Below the pieces are notes generated by a model. That model searched no databases and was not told the origin of the DNA. It saw only the letters and a program-made list of their open reading frames with translations. A stretch of DNA of 64,000 nucleotides, taken from Desulfotomaculum nigrificans DSM 574. GTDB lineage: Bacteria > Bacillota > Desulfotomaculia > Desulfotomaculales > Desulfotomaculaceae. How positions within the stretch are numbered: the stretch's first letter is position 1; each line of letters begins with the position of its first letter. The DNA is taken from NCBI RefSeq assembly GCF_000189755.2, contig NZ_KI912183.1, positions 808,257 through 872,256 of the forward strand, in the 5' to 3' direction. The position numbers were made by a program, and so were the translations under genes. Positions 8,794 to 18,532 of the stretch are shown here, one piece after another.

Positions 8794-9945
8794 TTACCCT
8801 CCCTTTTGGTCTGGATTTTTGAAAAAGGTCTTTAACGCCGGGTACACTCCTGACTTATCCCTAATACTAACACTGACGAAACGTGGGTGGGTCACTCGCT
8901 TGTAGGCTGAGCTTAAGGTGCTGGTATAGTAATAAGGGCCCTCTATTTCACCATAACCCACCAGTTGACACTTCATCAGCAGTTGTTCAATAAGCTTAAT
9001 GCACTGCTCATTATCACTGGTGAGATTGTCGCCATCAGAGAAATGAAAGGCGTAAATATTGTAGTCATCCCTGGGATAACGGGAATCAATTATATCCAGA
9101 GCCAGTTTGTATACTGAAGAACACCTGGTACCACCGCTTTCCCCTTTGGTAAAAAACTCCTCCTCAGTTACCTCTTTAGCCTCAGTATGGTGGGCCAAAA
9201 AGACAATTTCCACATTTTGATACTTGGTGCGCAGGAAGCGAACCATCCAGAAAAAGAAACTTCTGGCAATATATTTCTCAAAAGGGCCCATGGAACCGGA
9301 GGTATCCATCATGGCTATTACCACCGCGCTGGACTCATATTTGGGTACCACTTCCCAAGTTTTATAACGTAGGTCCTCGGGTGTAATACCATGGATGCCC
9401 GGTTTACCCTTAAGGGCATTTCTTTTTAGAACTTCCAAGATGGTTCTTTTACGGTCAATGTTACTTTGTATGCCGTACTTTCGTACATCCCTAAATTCCA
9501 CCGATTCGGAGGCTAACTTTTTATTTTTCTTCTCTTCCAGGTTAGGCAGGCTTAAATCCTGAAATACTATTTCTTCAATCTCTTCCATGGTCACATCCGC
9601 TTCGTAATAATCATATCCAGGTTGGTCCCCCGCCCCCGGACCTTTACCCGGACCCTGCTGGGAGTCGGAATCAATAATATCCCCTACTTTGCTGTTACCA
9701 TTACCCTGCCCGGCGTGTTTTTGTTTTCTAAAGTCATATCTAAACCGGTATTGTTCCAATGAGCGGATGGGAATTTTAACTACCCGTCGGCCATCAGATA
9801 AAATAATACTCTCTTCACTTACTATATCAGCCAGATTCTTTTTAATTGCTTCCCGCACTTTTTGGCGGTGCCGTTGCTGGTCGACTTCACCCTTACGGTG
9901 AAGCGACCAGTCCTCCCGGGTAATAATAAAGTTTTGCAAAGCCAT
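8794..9945 (-). CDS. yhbH: YhbH/YeaH family protein
   Basis: 383 residues, closely resembling Bacillus YhbH. The N-terminal region starts [14 protein letters not shown] and is followed by a Gly-rich linker ([12 protein letters not shown]). The C-terminal half carries a von Willebrand A-like metal site in MMDTSGSMG. It is known as a sporulation or stress protein that acts with the PrkA kinase, though its exact role is not settled. The ATG is close behind the TAG of prkA (TAGGGGTGATG), so translation is probably coupled; a GTG one codon earlier is possible. spoVR follows five bases later. Confidence 0.92.
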   Translation of the reverse strand: MALQNFIITREDWSLHRKGEVDQQRHRQKVREAIKKNLADIVSEESIILSDGRRVVKIPIRSLEQYRFRYDFRKQKHAGQGNGNSKVGDIIDSDSQQGPGKGPGAGDQPGYDYYEADVTMEEIEEIVFQDLSLPNLEEKKNKKLASESVEFRDVRKYGIQSNIDRKRTILEVLKRNALKGKPGIHGITPEDLRYKTWEVVPKYESSAVVIAMMDTSGSMGPFEKYIARSFFFWMVRFLRTKYQNVEIVFLAHHTEAKEVTEEEFFTKGESGGTRCSSVYKLALDIIDSRYPRDDYNIYAFHFSDGDNLTSDNEQCIKLIEQLLMKCQLVGYGEIEGPYYYTSTLSSAYKRVTHPRFVSVSIRDKSGVYPALKTFFKNPDQKGG

Positions 9946-9950
9946 CACCC

Positions 9951-11846
9951 CTAGCGGCTCAACAGACTACCCACATACTTTAATAATTCGTTGGCACATA
10001 TCGGACAATAACCATGTTCGGCAATAAGGCGGGCACTCACTTCATTGATTCGTTTAAGCTGTTCTGCATCAGGTGTCTTGCTGGAGGTGGTAATCTTAAC
10101 TACATCCTTTAGGTCGGCAAATAATTTCTTTTCAATGGCCTCCCGCAGACGTTCATGACTATTGTAATTAAATTTCTTATTCTTTCTGGCATAGATGGAC
10201 AGGCGAATCAAAATTTCTTCCCGAAAAGCCTTCTTGGCATTCTCAGAAATACCGATTTGCTCTTCAATGGAACGCATCAGCTTCTCGTCGGGATCCAATT
10301 CTTCATCGGTAATAGGATCCTTAATTTTAACACCGTTACAAAAAGCTTCTACATTATCCAAATAGTTATTAAACAAGGTTTTAGCTGATTCCTCAAAGGA
10401 GTAAACAAAAGCTTTTTGTACTTCCTTTTTGGCCATTTCGTCATACTCTTTTCTGGCAATAGAAATGAAGTTAAGCAACCTTTCTCTTTCTTCCTGGGTA
10501 ATGGACGGGTGCTGATCCAAGCCGTCCTTTAAGGCCCGCAGTACATCCAAGGGATTGATACACTGGGTGTTAGTGCGGATTAAAGCCGAGGACAGGCGGT
10601 TGATTACATAACGGGGATCTACGCCACTCATCCCTTCATCAACGGCTTCATTTTGTAACTCTTTAAGATCCTTTTGCTTAAAGCCCTCTACGTCCTCCCC
10701 ATCGTAAAGTTTCATTTTCTTAACAATGTCCATGCCCTGCTTCTTGGACTCCTTCAACCGGGACAAGACGGAGAAAATACTGGCCACCCTTAAGGCGTGA
10801 GGAGCAATGTGCACATTACTTAAATCACTTTGTTTAATTAGCTTTTCATAAATCTTAACTTCGTCACTAACCCTGAGATTGTAAGGAATCTTCATGACAA
10901 TGATCCGGGACTGCAGGGCTTCATTCTTTTTGTTGCTAATAAAAGACCGGTATTCATTTTCGTTAGTATGGGCAATAATCATTTCATCGGCATAGATCAA
11001 GGCAAAACGACCGGCTTTAAAATTTCCCTCTTGGGATAGGGACAAAAGATTCCACAGGAACTTTTCATCACATTTTAACATTTCCTGGAATTCCATTAGA
11101 CCCCGGTTAGATATATTTAATTCGCCGTCAAAGCGGTAAGCCCGAGGATCCGATTCTGAGCCATATTCAGCAATGGTGGAAAAATCAATGCTGCCTGTAA
11201 GATCTGCAATGTCTTGGGATTTCGGATCTGAAGGGGTAAAGGTACCTATACCTACCCGATTATCTTCAGAAAGAAACACCCTTTCCACCAGCACCTTTTC
11301 AATTTTCCCCTCATACTCAGTCTCCAGCCGCAAACGGCAGGAGGGACATAACTCGCCTTCAATATAAACACCATATTCCTTTTGAAACTCTTCTCTTAAC
11401 TCCTTAGGGATCAAGTGCAGTGGTTCTTCATGCATGGGACAGCCTTTAATACCGTAAATGGCCCCATTTTCTGTCCTGCTATAGCGTTCCAAACCCTGTT
11501 TCAACATAGCTACCAGGGTGGACTTACCGCCGCTGACCGGTCCCATCAGTAACAGTATCCGCTTGCGCACATCCAAACGCCGGGCGGCCGGGTGGAAATA
11601 TTCCTCCACCAATTTTTCCAGAGTTCGGTCAAGGCCAAAGATTTCTTTAGAAAAAAATTTATAAACCTTACCTCTTTCTGTCTCTTCAATACCGGCATCT
11701 TTTATCATATTGTAAATTCTGGCGTGGGCCAATTGAGTGACATAGGGTTTTTCTTTTACTATGGCTAAATAGTCCTGAAATGTCCCTTCCCATGCTAAAC
11801 TTTTTTCCAGTGACCGGTACTCTTCCAGGCGTTTTAAAAATTCCAC
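9951..11846 (-). CDS. prkA: PrkA serine protein kinase
   Basis: 631 residues, the usual PrkA length. It has an AAA+-like N-terminal ATPase domain with the P-loop GPVSGGKST and a C-terminal kinase-like domain. An internal pair of CxxC-type motifs ([14 protein letters not shown]) is typical of the family. GTG at 11846 was chosen because AGGAGG lies nine bases upstream, and the resulting [12 protein letters not shown] opening matches the family; a longer frame to 11888 lacks support. It heads the prkA-yhbH-spoVR operon, which in Bacillus is switched on during sporulation. Confidence 0.93.
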   Translation of the reverse strand: MEFLKRLEEYRSLEKSLAWEGTFQDYLAIVKEKPYVTQLAHARIYNMIKDAGIEETERGKVYKFFSKEIFGLDRTLEKLVEEYFHPAARRLDVRKRILLLMGPVSGGKSTLVAMLKQGLERYSRTENGAIYGIKGCPMHEEPLHLIPKELREEFQKEYGVYIEGELCPSCRLRLETEYEGKIEKVLVERVFLSEDNRVGIGTFTPSDPKSQDIADLTGSIDFSTIAEYGSESDPRAYRFDGELNISNRGLMEFQEMLKCDEKFLWNLLSLSQEGNFKAGRFALIYADEMIIAHTNENEYRSFISNKKNEALQSRIIVMKIPYNLRVSDEVKIYEKLIKQSDLSNVHIAPHALRVASIFSVLSRLKESKKQGMDIVKKMKLYDGEDVEGFKQKDLKELQNEAVDEGMSGVDPRYVINRLSSALIRTNTQCINPLDVLRALKDGLDQHPSITQEERERLLNFISIARKEYDEMAKKEVQKAFVYSFEESAKTLFNNYLDNVEAFCNGVKIKDPITDEELDPDEKLMRSIEEQIGISENAKKAFREEILIRLSIYARKNKKFNYNSHERLREAIEKKLFADLKDVVKITTSSKTPDAEQLKRINEVSARLIAEHGYCPICANELLKYVGSLLSR

Positions 11847-12071
11847 GTATCTATTCCTCCTAACTACGTATTTGCAGCTGGTAAACAAAACTTAAGGTAA
11901 CTACCTAATTTATATGCCGACCCAAGCCCAAAAAGACGGTTTGTACCTTAAGTAACCTGTTGAGATCCTGACATAGTTCTAAGGGGCCATGCTTAATTTG
12001 AATTATTCTATGCCCGAATTTTAAAAGGGTTACAATGGGTAAAAAATAAACGGCTCCTAAAGAACCGTATA

Positions 12072-12100
12072 AAACGAAAAACCGCCTCAAGGCGGTTGCT
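12072..12100 (-). terminator. Intrinsic terminator
   Basis: On the minus strand AACCGCC TTGA GGCGGTT is followed by TTTCGTTTT. It ends the small gene at 12116-12268. Positions 11889-12071 hold no gene; CTTAAGGTA and TACCTTAAG about 45 bases apart near 11891-11952 may be regulatory for prkA. Confidence 0.75.
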
Positions 12101-12115
12101 TAATCACCATCTTAA

Positions 12116-12268
12116 CTAATGGGTTACATATTCCTCTTGGGAATTGTCCTCATCAATTTTAGTAATAATTAAATTTTTTCCTTCCAAGGCCGAGTGGTCA
12201 AAGTTTAGATCGCCAACAAACCGGTAACAAACCTCTTCACCTTCGATCCAAGTAATTAAATATTGCAT
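12116..12268 (-). CDS. Small hypothetical protein, 50 aa
   Basis: A short gene starting MQYLITWIEGEEVCYRF and ending in an acidic stretch (KIDEDNSQEEYVTH). It has a strong GGGGGGTGG ribosome site and its own terminator directly downstream, which argues for a real gene despite its size. It looks like a single small beta-rich fold with one Cys. No family recognised. Confidence 0.65.
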   Translation of the reverse strand: MQYLITWIEGEEVCYRFVGDLNFDHSALEGKNLIITKIDEDNSQEEYVTH

Positions 12269-12385
12269 GCCACCACCCCCCTGGTATCATGTATACAGTA
12301 TAATCTTTTGTGATTATTTTAGCAAAATGTAAGGATGCTGACAATGCCTTACCTGAAGTTTTCTAATAACAATTTTAGCGAAATT

Positions 12386-13108
12386 TTATTTTAAATATCT
12401 TTTAACTATCACCTCTACGGCACTGTTTTCTAAATCATCATTAAGGGGCGTTAGCGTAATGTCCATACCTCTTCGCTGCAAGGCCAGACTGATTAATAAA
12501 TCTGTTAATTTACTGTTTTTAGGTAACAGTGGTCCATGTAAATAAGAACAAAATACGTTTTTATACCTGGCCCCTTCATAGCCGTCTTGACCGTTGTTGC
12601 CAAAGCCGGACAATACTTTACCCAGTGGCTCCAAATCTCCAATAAAGGTTTGCCCGGAATGGTTCTCAAAACCGGCCATTTTAACCGGTTGGCCGTTGAT
12701 ATTGGCCTCGATAATCACGTTACCGATTAATCTTTGCTGACCTGCCCGGGTATATAGATTCAATATGCCAAGACCCGGAATTTGCTTACCTTCGTGGGTC
12801 AAATAGTATTGGCCCAGCATTTGGTAACCGCCACAAATGGCCAGCACCACCAACCCTTCTTCAATGGCTTGCTGCAATGATGCTTTACGTTTTAACAAAT
12901 CTGCCGCCATTAAATTTTGTTCCCTATCTGATCCACCACCTAAGAACAAGAAATCAACGTCAGCAAAATCCACCTGTTCACCTATATTTACTTCTAAAAC
13001 TTCCACCGGAATACCACGCCAGCGACAGCGCTGCACAAAGGCAATGATATTACCCCGATCACCATATAAATTTAATAAATCAGGATACAGATGACAAACC
13101 TTGAGCAT
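12386..13108 (-). CDS. gatD: Lipid II isoglutaminyl synthase, glutaminase subunit
   Basis: 240 residues of a class I glutamine amidotransferase: nucleophile Cys92 in AICGGYQ and catalytic His191 in YLHGPLLPKN. With MurT it amidates the alpha-carboxyl of D-Glu in peptidoglycan stem peptides, using ammonia from glutamine. It overlaps the murT 3' end by 29 bases with an AAGGAGGT site before its ATG, the usual murT-gatD arrangement in Gram-positive bacteria. It is distinct from the CobQ/CobB amidotransferases, which it resembles, because of the adjacent murT. Confidence 0.9.
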   Translation of the reverse strand: MLKVCHLYPDLLNLYGDRGNIIAFVQRCRWRGIPVEVLEVNIGEQVDFADVDFLFLGGGSDREQNLMAADLLKRKASLQQAIEEGLVVLAICGGYQMLGQYYLTHEGKQIPGLGILNLYTRAGQQRLIGNVIIEANINGQPVKMAGFENHSGQTFIGDLEPLGKVLSGFGNNGQDGYEGARYKNVFCSYLHGPLLPKNSKLTDLLISLALQRRGMDITLTPLNDDLENSAVEVIVKRYLK

Positions 13109-14480
13109 GGGGTACCTCCTTGTCCGCCAGTCCCAGCAAAATTTTTTGCGTCGCCCACAGGGCAGTGTAGGTAGAAAAGAGATAGGTAGTTTGGCCTGGC
13201 CCCTTCAGTGCCTCTTTAATGGCTTGTTCCATGTCCTTGATAACTGAGATTTTTTCCAGTGGTACCCCGGCATATTTTAACCGCAGGGCCATTTCTTCGC
13301 CCCTAAGACCGGAACAGACAAATCCTTCGATATTGTGGTGGTGTTCAGCCAGGTACTCAAAATCCACATCCCACAACCACGAGATGTCCCTGCCATCAGC
13401 ATCGTTATCGTTCACCGCCATAAATACGTTCTTAGTCCCTTTAATATTTAACAGAGTAGCCAAGCCTTCATTATAGCCAGTGGGGTTTTTCACCAAATTA
13501 AGAATGGCGGGTTTATTTTTATAAATAAAAGTTTCCATACGACCAATGGCCGGCGTATAGTTAAGCAGTCCGACCAGGATGGTTTCAGTTGTTATTTCCA
13601 ATAAGTGTCCTACGGTAAAAGCAGCTAAGGCATTATACAAATTATAAAAACCCTGGGTCTTAAGGGATAAAATTGCCGCACCTCCGGGATAACTTACCCG
13701 GCACCGGCTCATGGTACCCGCAGTTTCTACCTCATCCGCCGCAATATCCGGTTGAGGGCGGCGAAAGCCGCAGCCATTACATGAATAAGCACCCAATTGA
13801 CTGTATTGGTAGTAATCGTAATGCAGTTCTTGTCCACAATGGGGACAAAAACGAGACTCCCGGGTTTGTTTAGTGCCGCCATCGTTTCTTTGATTGCTGG
13901 CCAAGCCAAAGTAGGTGGCCTGATGCCCGGTGGTTGATTGCATTTGAGCCACCAGGGGATCATCGGCATTGAGCACTAGATGTACATTAGGTGATGACTT
14001 TAAGGCGTCCCTAACCAACTGAACGGTTTTGTCCAATTCACCGTAGCGATCCAATTGATCTCGAAAAAAATTATTAACCACCACAATCCGTGGTTTAACC
14101 TCATTAACCACCTTGGGAAAGGAGGCCTCGTCCACCTCCAGCAGGGCGTAATCACAATTTATTCGTCCCAGCCAATTGGCATAGCGGACGAAGGCTGCTG
14201 TTACCCCGGTGATCAGGTTAGCCCCTTCCTGGTTAACCACTATCCGAAAGCCGCCTGCTTTAATCACATTAGCAATCATGTTATTAGTGGTGGTTTTACC
14301 ATTGGTGCCAGTGACCATGATGACACCTTTACGGGCCTGGCTGGCTAAATCCCGTAGAGTACCTTGATAAAGCTTTCTGGCCACCACTCCCGGTAAAGAA
14401 GACCCTTTCCAACCAAACTTTTGACTAAGGAAAGCAGCCAATTTGGCTGCCCAAATAGCCATGATAAGTCTAATTCTCAT
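13080..14480 (-). CDS. murT: Lipid II isoglutaminyl synthase, MurT subunit
   Basis: About 466 residues of a Mur ligase-like protein. It has the ATP-binding P-loop TGTNGKTTT, a central four-Cys zinc ribbon (FCPHCGQ then SCNGCG) inside the ligase domain as known for MurT, and the C-terminal MurT domain. It activates the lipid II D-Glu carboxyl for amidation by GatD. The N-terminal hydrophobic stretch suggests closeness to the membrane. ATG at 14480 is used, and a GTG three codons earlier is possible; neither has a strong ribosome site. It starts the murT-gatD operon. Confidence 0.9.
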   Translation of the reverse strand: MRIRLIMAIWAAKLAAFLSQKFGWKGSSLPGVVARKLYQGTLRDLASQARKGVIMVTGTNGKTTTNNMIANVIKAGGFRIVVNQEGANLITGVTAAFVRYANWLGRINCDYALLEVDEASFPKVVNEVKPRIVVVNNFFRDQLDRYGELDKTVQLVRDALKSSPNVHLVLNADDPLVAQMQSTTGHQATYFGLASNQRNDGGTKQTRESRFCPHCGQELHYDYYQYSQLGAYSCNGCGFRRPQPDIAADEVETAGTMSRCRVSYPGGAAILSLKTQGFYNLYNALAAFTVGHLLEITTETILVGLLNYTPAIGRMETFIYKNKPAILNLVKNPTGYNEGLATLLNIKGTKNVFMAVNDNDADGRDISWLWDVDFEYLAEHHHNIEGFVCSGLRGEEMALRLKYAGVPLEKISVIKDMEQAIKEALKGPGQTTYLFSTYTALWATQKILLGLADKEVPHAQGLSSVS

Positions 14481-14644
14481 AAATACCACCGTTTCTCTAA
14501 GTTCAGATTATCTTTCTTAAATCTGTTATACTCCGATTCTGTTCTACTTAGTTTTCCCTATTATATAGAAGCGACAAACTTTAACGTCTATTGCTTCCGG
14601 AATCATAATTTTGACCCTTCTTTCATTCCCCACCAAGGTTGATT

Positions 14645-14662
14645 TATTACATATATGTAATA
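14645..14662. promoter_or_regulatory. 18-bp perfect palindrome
   Basis: TATTACATATATGTAATA lies between the divergent murT and DUF456 genes. Its position fits an operator for either gene. Nothing else was recognised in 14481-14784 apart from the ribosome site of the DUF456 gene. Confidence 0.4.
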
Positions 14663-14784
14663 CCTACCTGCAGATTATATCTCTGTAATCATATCCCAGT
14701 CAATAAACATACTTTACATTAATGGGCTATCGTAACAAAGCTCGCCAATATGGTAAAATATTACTAAAAAGAAGGAGGAGTCTG

Positions 14785-15264
14785 ATGTCTGTTCCTGGTA
14801 TCATTATCGCCAGTATTCTTTTCGTTTTAGGGATGGCCGGTATAGTTTTTCCCATCTTGCCAGGTGCCCCTTTATTGCTGGCTGGGATGGTGATATATGG
14901 TTTCTTTGATCACTTTATCCATTTAACCTGGCCCTTTTACCTGGGTCAAACAATTTTAATGCTGTTCGTTTTTGGCGTTGACTATTTGGCCAATATTTGG
15001 GGTGTAAAGAAATACGGCGGATCTAAATATGCTGTGTGGGGCTCTGTGATTGGCACCTTGCTGGGGATCTTCGCCTTGGGTCCGCTGGGAATTATTGTGG
15101 GGCCTTTTCTAGGTGCCGTGGGTGGGGAATTAATCGCCACGCAAAAAGTAAACCAGGCCGTACGGGCAGGGGTTGGTACGCTGGTTGGCTTCCTGGGCGG
15201 TGCCTTGATTAAGATAGCGTTACAAACCCTGATGATCGTGTGGTTCTTTGCAGTAATCCTGTAA
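14785..15264 (+). CDS. DUF456 family membrane protein
   Basis: 159 residues, almost entirely hydrophobic, with Gly-rich repeated segments (FVLGMAGIVFPILPGAPLLLAG; IGTLLGIFALGPLGIIVGPFLGA) typical of DUF456. About four membrane helices. The start at 14785 was chosen because GAAGGAGGAG lies just upstream; the open frame extends further up without a ribosome site. Function unknown for the family. Single gene ended by a bidirectional terminator. Confidence 0.8.
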   Translation: MSVPGIIIASILFVLGMAGIVFPILPGAPLLLAGMVIYGFFDHFIHLTWPFYLGQTILMLFVFGVDYLANIWGVKKYGGSKYAVWGSVIGTLLGIFALGPLGIIVGPFLGAVGGELIATQKVNQAVRAGVGTLVGFLGGALIKIALQTLMIVWFFAVIL

Positions 15265-15309
15265 ATTAATTTTCTGTAAACTGGCAAGAATCCAGCTTAA
15301 ACCCAAGCA

Positions 15310-15348
15310 AAAGACCCTACCCGTGCAATTTTAGCGGGTGGGGTCTTT
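15310..15348. terminator. Bidirectional intrinsic terminator
   Basis: AAAGACCCTACCCG (15310-15323) pairs with CGGGTGGGGTCTTT (15335-15348), between convergent genes. Confidence 0.85.
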
Positions 15349-15352
15349 AAAT

Positions 15353-15733
15353 TTACTCCGTTTCTGCCTCCTGGGTTACCTCTTTATAAGGAACCAAACT
15401 GCCAATTTTCGTATCCTCCGGCAATACCCAAATACCATCGATATCCCGGTCAAAGCCCAATTCATCCTGGGCGCAAATCATACCGTTACTTAGGACACCT
15501 CTTAATTTACCTTTTTTAATTTTTCTGCCTCCGGGTAATTTGGCCCCATGTAATGCCACCGGCACCTTTAAGCCAGGAGCTACGTTTTTAGCGCCACACA
15601 CAATTTGTAAAGGTTCTTCCTGCCCTACGTTAACCAAGCAAACAGTTAATTTTTCCGCATCAGGATGCTTTTCCGTAGAAATTATCTCACCGGCAACAAT
15701 CTTTTCACTGGTTTTTAGCTGGTTTTCTGTCAC
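15353..15733 (-). CDS. tRNA-binding domain protein (YtpR-like)
   Basis: 126 residues forming one EMAP II/Arc1p-type OB-fold, as at the N terminus of PheT and in YtpR. Motifs: [56 protein letters not shown]. Free-standing versions bind tRNA or similar RNA without known catalysis. GTG start with GGGAGG about 11 bases upstream. A candidate structured small RNA with its own promoter and terminator lies directly upstream on the same strand, so any link between RNA and protein would be worth testing. Confidence 0.75.
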   Translation of the reverse strand: MTENQLKTSEKIVAGEIISTEKHPDAEKLTVCLVNVGQEEPLQIVCGAKNVAPGLKVPVALHGAKLPGGRKIKKGKLRGVLSNGMICAQDELGFDRDIDGIWVLPEDTKIGSLVPYKEVTQEAETE

Positions 15734-15818
15734 GTTTTTTATGGCCTCCCAAACAAGATTTACTAAATTTTAATTATATCTACGATACTATTATTTCTCA
15801 AGTGAACAAAACATTAAT

Positions 15819-15914
15819 TAAACAAAAAAGCCCACGTAAGGTGGACTTTTTAAAAGTAATGTGTAGGCAAGAGTTAAACCGCAACATATGCAGTTAGTAA
15901 CCCCCACCGTTGTT
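15819..15914 (-). ncRNA. Candidate structured small RNA
   Basis: Between a near-consensus promoter and an intrinsic terminator lie about 90 bases with no open frame. The RNA (minus strand) folds into a long hairpin: GGGUUA pairs with UAACUC, and after a CU bulge AACUGC pairs with GCGGUU around an AUAUGUU loop (15871-15903). An outer helix joins GUGG to CCUAC. It ends in AAAGUCCAC/GUGGGCUUU followed by a T-run (about 15825-15849). It does not match 6S, SRP, tmRNA or any riboswitch I know by sight. Confidence 0.55.
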
Positions 15915-15920
15915 GTATTC

Positions 15921-15948
15921 ATTATACAGTAAAGAAATTAAAGGTCAA
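15921..15948 (-). promoter_or_regulatory. Strong sigma-A promoter
   Basis: On the minus strand TTGACC, 16 bases, TATAAT. It drives the candidate small RNA, with predicted start near 15914. Confidence 0.75.
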
Positions 15949-16061
15949 TAGTTTTTAGTTAAGTTCTTTTTTTCACACGCACATGCTCTTGTTCTTGCAA
16001 TTTCTTATTATTGTACAATTTTTGCAAATCCGCCAGAAGCATTAATTATTTTGGTTAGTGG

Positions 16062-16898
16062 CTAACGTAACCCGGCAATATGCTGAGCAATCTTTTCCTG
16101 ACGGATAACTTCTCTGATATCATATTCCCTTTCCAACCACAGGGGGTAACACATTTGTTCAATTCGTGAAACTGTTCTATCTCCCAGCAACTTGCTTAAA
16201 TCTCCCGATAAATCAAGATTGGTAGTAATAATGGTAGGAAGCTCGTGGTTTACCCGATAATTAATGATGTTGTAGATCTTATTTCTGGTCCACTCTGTAT
16301 AATTATGCGCCCCCAGGTCATCCATAATTAACAAGGGCACTTCACTGGCAGTCTCTAAAAGACTATATTCGGTAAATTCACTGGTGCTACTGTAACTGGC
16401 CTTTATTTTCTCTAACAACTCTGGAACAATGACAAAAAGTACTGCCTTCTCACAATTTTGCAACACATAATTGGCAATACAACAGGCTAAAAATGTTTTA
16501 CCGGAACCAACCGGTCCCTGGATTAAAAGACCTTCCTTTACCCTGTCGTTGACAAATGCTTTGGCAAAATCAAAGGCATAACGATAAGTTTTTTGGGCAA
16601 TCTCCAGGTAAGTGCGCTGGGATAACGGTTCCTTCAGGGAAGCGGAATAGTATTTAAACTTGAAATTATCGAATGAATTATTCAGCATGGCCTGGGGTAT
16701 CTGACACCGTTCAAATTTCTTAGTCAGGGCCCTTTGCTTTACACATTGACATGGTACCGCAAAGTCCCCTTCCATGTAAATGCCTCGGTCAGAACACTTG
16801 GGACATGCTACATCCCTATTCTCTTTATTTGCATAGTCCCTAGACTTAAGTTTGCTCTGCATATTATTTAACACTTTGATTGGATCAAAAAAATCCAT
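16062..16898 (-). CDS. DnaC/DnaI-like ATPase
   Basis: 278 residues: an N-terminal zinc-ribbon-like Cys cluster (ACPKCSDRG then PCQCVKQR), then an AAA+ domain with Walker A GPVGSGKT and Walker B LLIMDDLGAH, then RTVSRIEQM as sensor/Arg-finger region. This is the DnaC/IstB/DnaI helicase-loader family. Because it stands alone and not next to dnaB, it may be a second loader or a phage-derived copy. The ATG at 16898 has GGGGGAT seven bases upstream; an ATG 15 bases earlier is weaker. Confidence 0.8.
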   Translation of the reverse strand: MDFFDPIKVLNNMQSKLKSRDYANKENRDVACPKCSDRGIYMEGDFAVPCQCVKQRALTKKFERCQIPQAMLNNSFDNFKFKYYSASLKEPLSQRTYLEIAQKTYRYAFDFAKAFVNDRVKEGLLIQGPVGSGKTFLACCIANYVLQNCEKAVLFVIVPELLEKIKASYSSTSEFTEYSLLETASEVPLLIMDDLGAHNYTEWTRNKIYNIINYRVNHELPTIITTNLDLSGDLSKLLGDRTVSRIEQMCYPLWLEREYDIREVIRQEKIAQHIAGLR

Positions 16899-17124
16899 AA
16901 GCTTATCCCCCATATCTCGTTACAAATATAATTTTAATTTAACATATGAGCTGCCAAACTGTAACCCTTTTAGAAAATACACTTTCATCATTATGTAAAA
17001 CTGGGCAAATATCTTGGGACCAGCCAATTCATTAGGCATTTTACAAAGATATTCATCCGTGGTGGTTCCCAAAGTTTTCTATAGGGGCTATAATTAAACA
17101 TAGTACGACCTAAGGAGAAAGATT

Positions 17125-17430
17125 ATGTTGGCGTCTTGGATTTGGGGCCTAGTAACCTTATTTTTTTTGCTCGGTATTAAGCTATATCATCCTGTTAAAA
17201 GCACTCTTCCTGCAGTTTTAATGGGTTGGACCTGCTCAATACTAATTGTTTCCTTTGTTCTTTATCTAGACGGCCTGTTATCCGGTTTCCCGGCCCTGTC
17301 CTGGGAACCACTGGTTTTATCCCTGGGTCTTTTTCTCTTTTGTCTTCCCATATACAACAGGTATTTAAAAATTAATAAAGGTCACAAGGGGAAGCACAGT
17401 AATAAACAATCAGATGCTCGCGCCAGTTAA
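17125..17430 (+). CDS. Small membrane protein, 101 aa
   Basis: Three hydrophobic segments (about residues 3-18, 27-47 and 62-80) and a basic, polar C-terminal tail. AAGGAGA precedes the ATG, and TATAAT lies at about 17089. It is followed 30 bases later by a zinc-ribbon protein. Family not recognised. Confidence 0.6.
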   Translation: MLASWIWGLVTLFFLLGIKLYHPVKSTLPAVLMGWTCSILIVSFVLYLDGLLSGFPALSWEPLVLSLGLFLFCLPIYNRYLKINKGHKGKHSNKQSDARAS

Positions 17431-17460
17431 GTTAGTAAAAAAACATTTGGAGGTGCTTTT

Positions 17461-17643
17461 TTGAGCAAAATTGATGTTCAATTTACCTGTCCCGATTGCG
17501 ATGAGACATTCACCATTGATCCGGAGGAAATTTTAGAAAGTGAAGGCATTTGCTGCCCTAATTGTGGCTGTAAATTATCTGAGGAAGAGCTGCGGTATCT
17601 TAAAATTGCCATTGATTATATGGGTAACATTAAACCTAATTAG
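17461..17643 (+). CDS. Small zinc-ribbon protein, 60 aa
   Basis: Starts at TTG with GGAGGTG upstream. Two CxxC knuckles (FTCPDCDE and ICCPNCGC) about 20 residues apart make a single zinc ribbon, followed by an acidic helix. Such proteins often bind nucleic acid or RNA polymerase, but nothing here shows the partner. A strong terminator follows directly. Confidence 0.7.
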   Translation: MSKIDVQFTCPDCDETFTIDPEEILESEGICCPNCGCKLSEEELRYLKIAIDYMGNIKPN

Positions 17644-17650
17644 TCTAAAT

Positions 17651-17682
17651 AACCTCGACCACAACCGGTCGAGGTTTATTTT
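17651..17682 (+). terminator. Intrinsic terminator
   Basis: AACCTCGACC (17651-17660) pairs with GGTCGAGGTT (17666-17675), followed by TATTTTT. Confidence 0.85.
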
Positions 17683-17775
17683 TGGCCATTAGGCTTGGAT
17701 CAGGACAATGCTAAGTATGTTGCTAATTGTTTTTTATCACATCTTATATGAAAATAATGAGTAAGACCAAAGCCG

Positions 17776-18462
17776 GTGGGGGTGTTAGGAATTAAGAGTC
17801 TCGGAGGTTTAAGAAAAACTGATCTGTTTGGCGGCATTCCATTGGAAGATCTGCAGGACTACCAGCACTATTTTACAGAATACCGTTTTAACCGTAAGGA
17901 AATTGTTTTTTCACCCGGTAAATTCCCCAAGTCCATTTTATTAATCTTGGAAGGAAAGTTGCGGGTTTATCTAAGTTATCCCCTGGGAAAAGAGTTTACC
18001 CTGACCATCCTAAATGCCGGGGATGTTTACAGCGGGCATACCCGTGCCTTTGGGCAAGCGTTGGAACCCGTGAAAATAGCGGCCATTCCAATGGAAGTTT
18101 TTAAGGAAATGCTGGTTAAAATACCTAATTTAGTATTGGGCTTAGCCGGGGTTTTGGGGGATGCCCTTAAAGGGTCAATGGATGTTATTGAGAGTTTAGT
18201 TTTTGAAGAAGCCGGTGTCAGGTTGATATCCTTATTGCTGACATGGGCCAGGAATAGCGGAACCAAAACGGATCAAGGGATTGTCATTCGGCTCACCTTT
18301 ACTAGAGAAGAAATTGCCAGTATGATCGGTAGCAGCCGCCAGACCCTGGCCAACCTTTTTAAGGATTTAACTTTAAAGGGTTTAATTAAAGTTCAGCAGA
18401 AAAACCTGATTATCAAGGATATAGACGGGTTAAAGAAATATCGGCAACTACCCGCCAATTAA
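17776..18462 (+). CDS. cooA: CooA-like CO-sensing regulator (CRP/FNR family)
   Basis: 228 residues: an N-terminal cNMP-like domain, a long dimerisation helix, and a C-terminal CRP helix-turn-helix (FTREEIASMIGSSRQTLANL). The segment GDVYSGHTR aligns with the heme-ligand region of Rhodospirillum CooA (GDMFCMHSG): the proximal His is kept (His88), while the redox-switch Cys is replaced by Ser. The HTH motif IGSSRQT is shared with CooA. Placed directly before cooS, it most likely activates cooS when CO binds heme. GTG at 17776 is used, and GTG at 17782 is possible. Assignment rests on motif and context; heme binding is inferred. Confidence 0.75.
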   Translation: MGVLGIKSLGGLRKTDLFGGIPLEDLQDYQHYFTEYRFNRKEIVFSPGKFPKSILLILEGKLRVYLSYPLGKEFTLTILNAGDVYSGHTRAFGQALEPVKIAAIPMEVFKEMLVKIPNLVLGLAGVLGDALKGSMDVIESLVFEEAGVRLISLLLTWARNSGTKTDQGIVIRLTFTREEIASMIGSSRQTLANLFKDLTLKGLIKVQQKNLIIKDIDGLKKYRQLPAN

Positions 18463-18491
18463 TCAAAAATTCATAATTTTTAAATAAAACT

Positions 18492-18532
18492 TGTAAAGTA
18501 CTTTACAGAAATCATCGGTGAATGGGTATAAG
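18492..18532 (+). promoter_or_regulatory. CRP-family operator and cooS promoter
   Basis: Perfect palindrome TGTAAAGTACTTTACA (18492-18507), of the form TGTAA-N6-TTACA. A TATAAG -10 box lies at 18527-18532, so the operator centre falls about 40-41 bases before the expected start, the classic class II activator position. No good -35 box is seen, as expected for an activated promoter. Confidence 0.7.

Noticed and set aside
11905-12090. 61-codon minus-strand frame starting TTG
   Set aside because: It begins inside a clear terminator hairpin, has no ribosome site and resembles nothing known.
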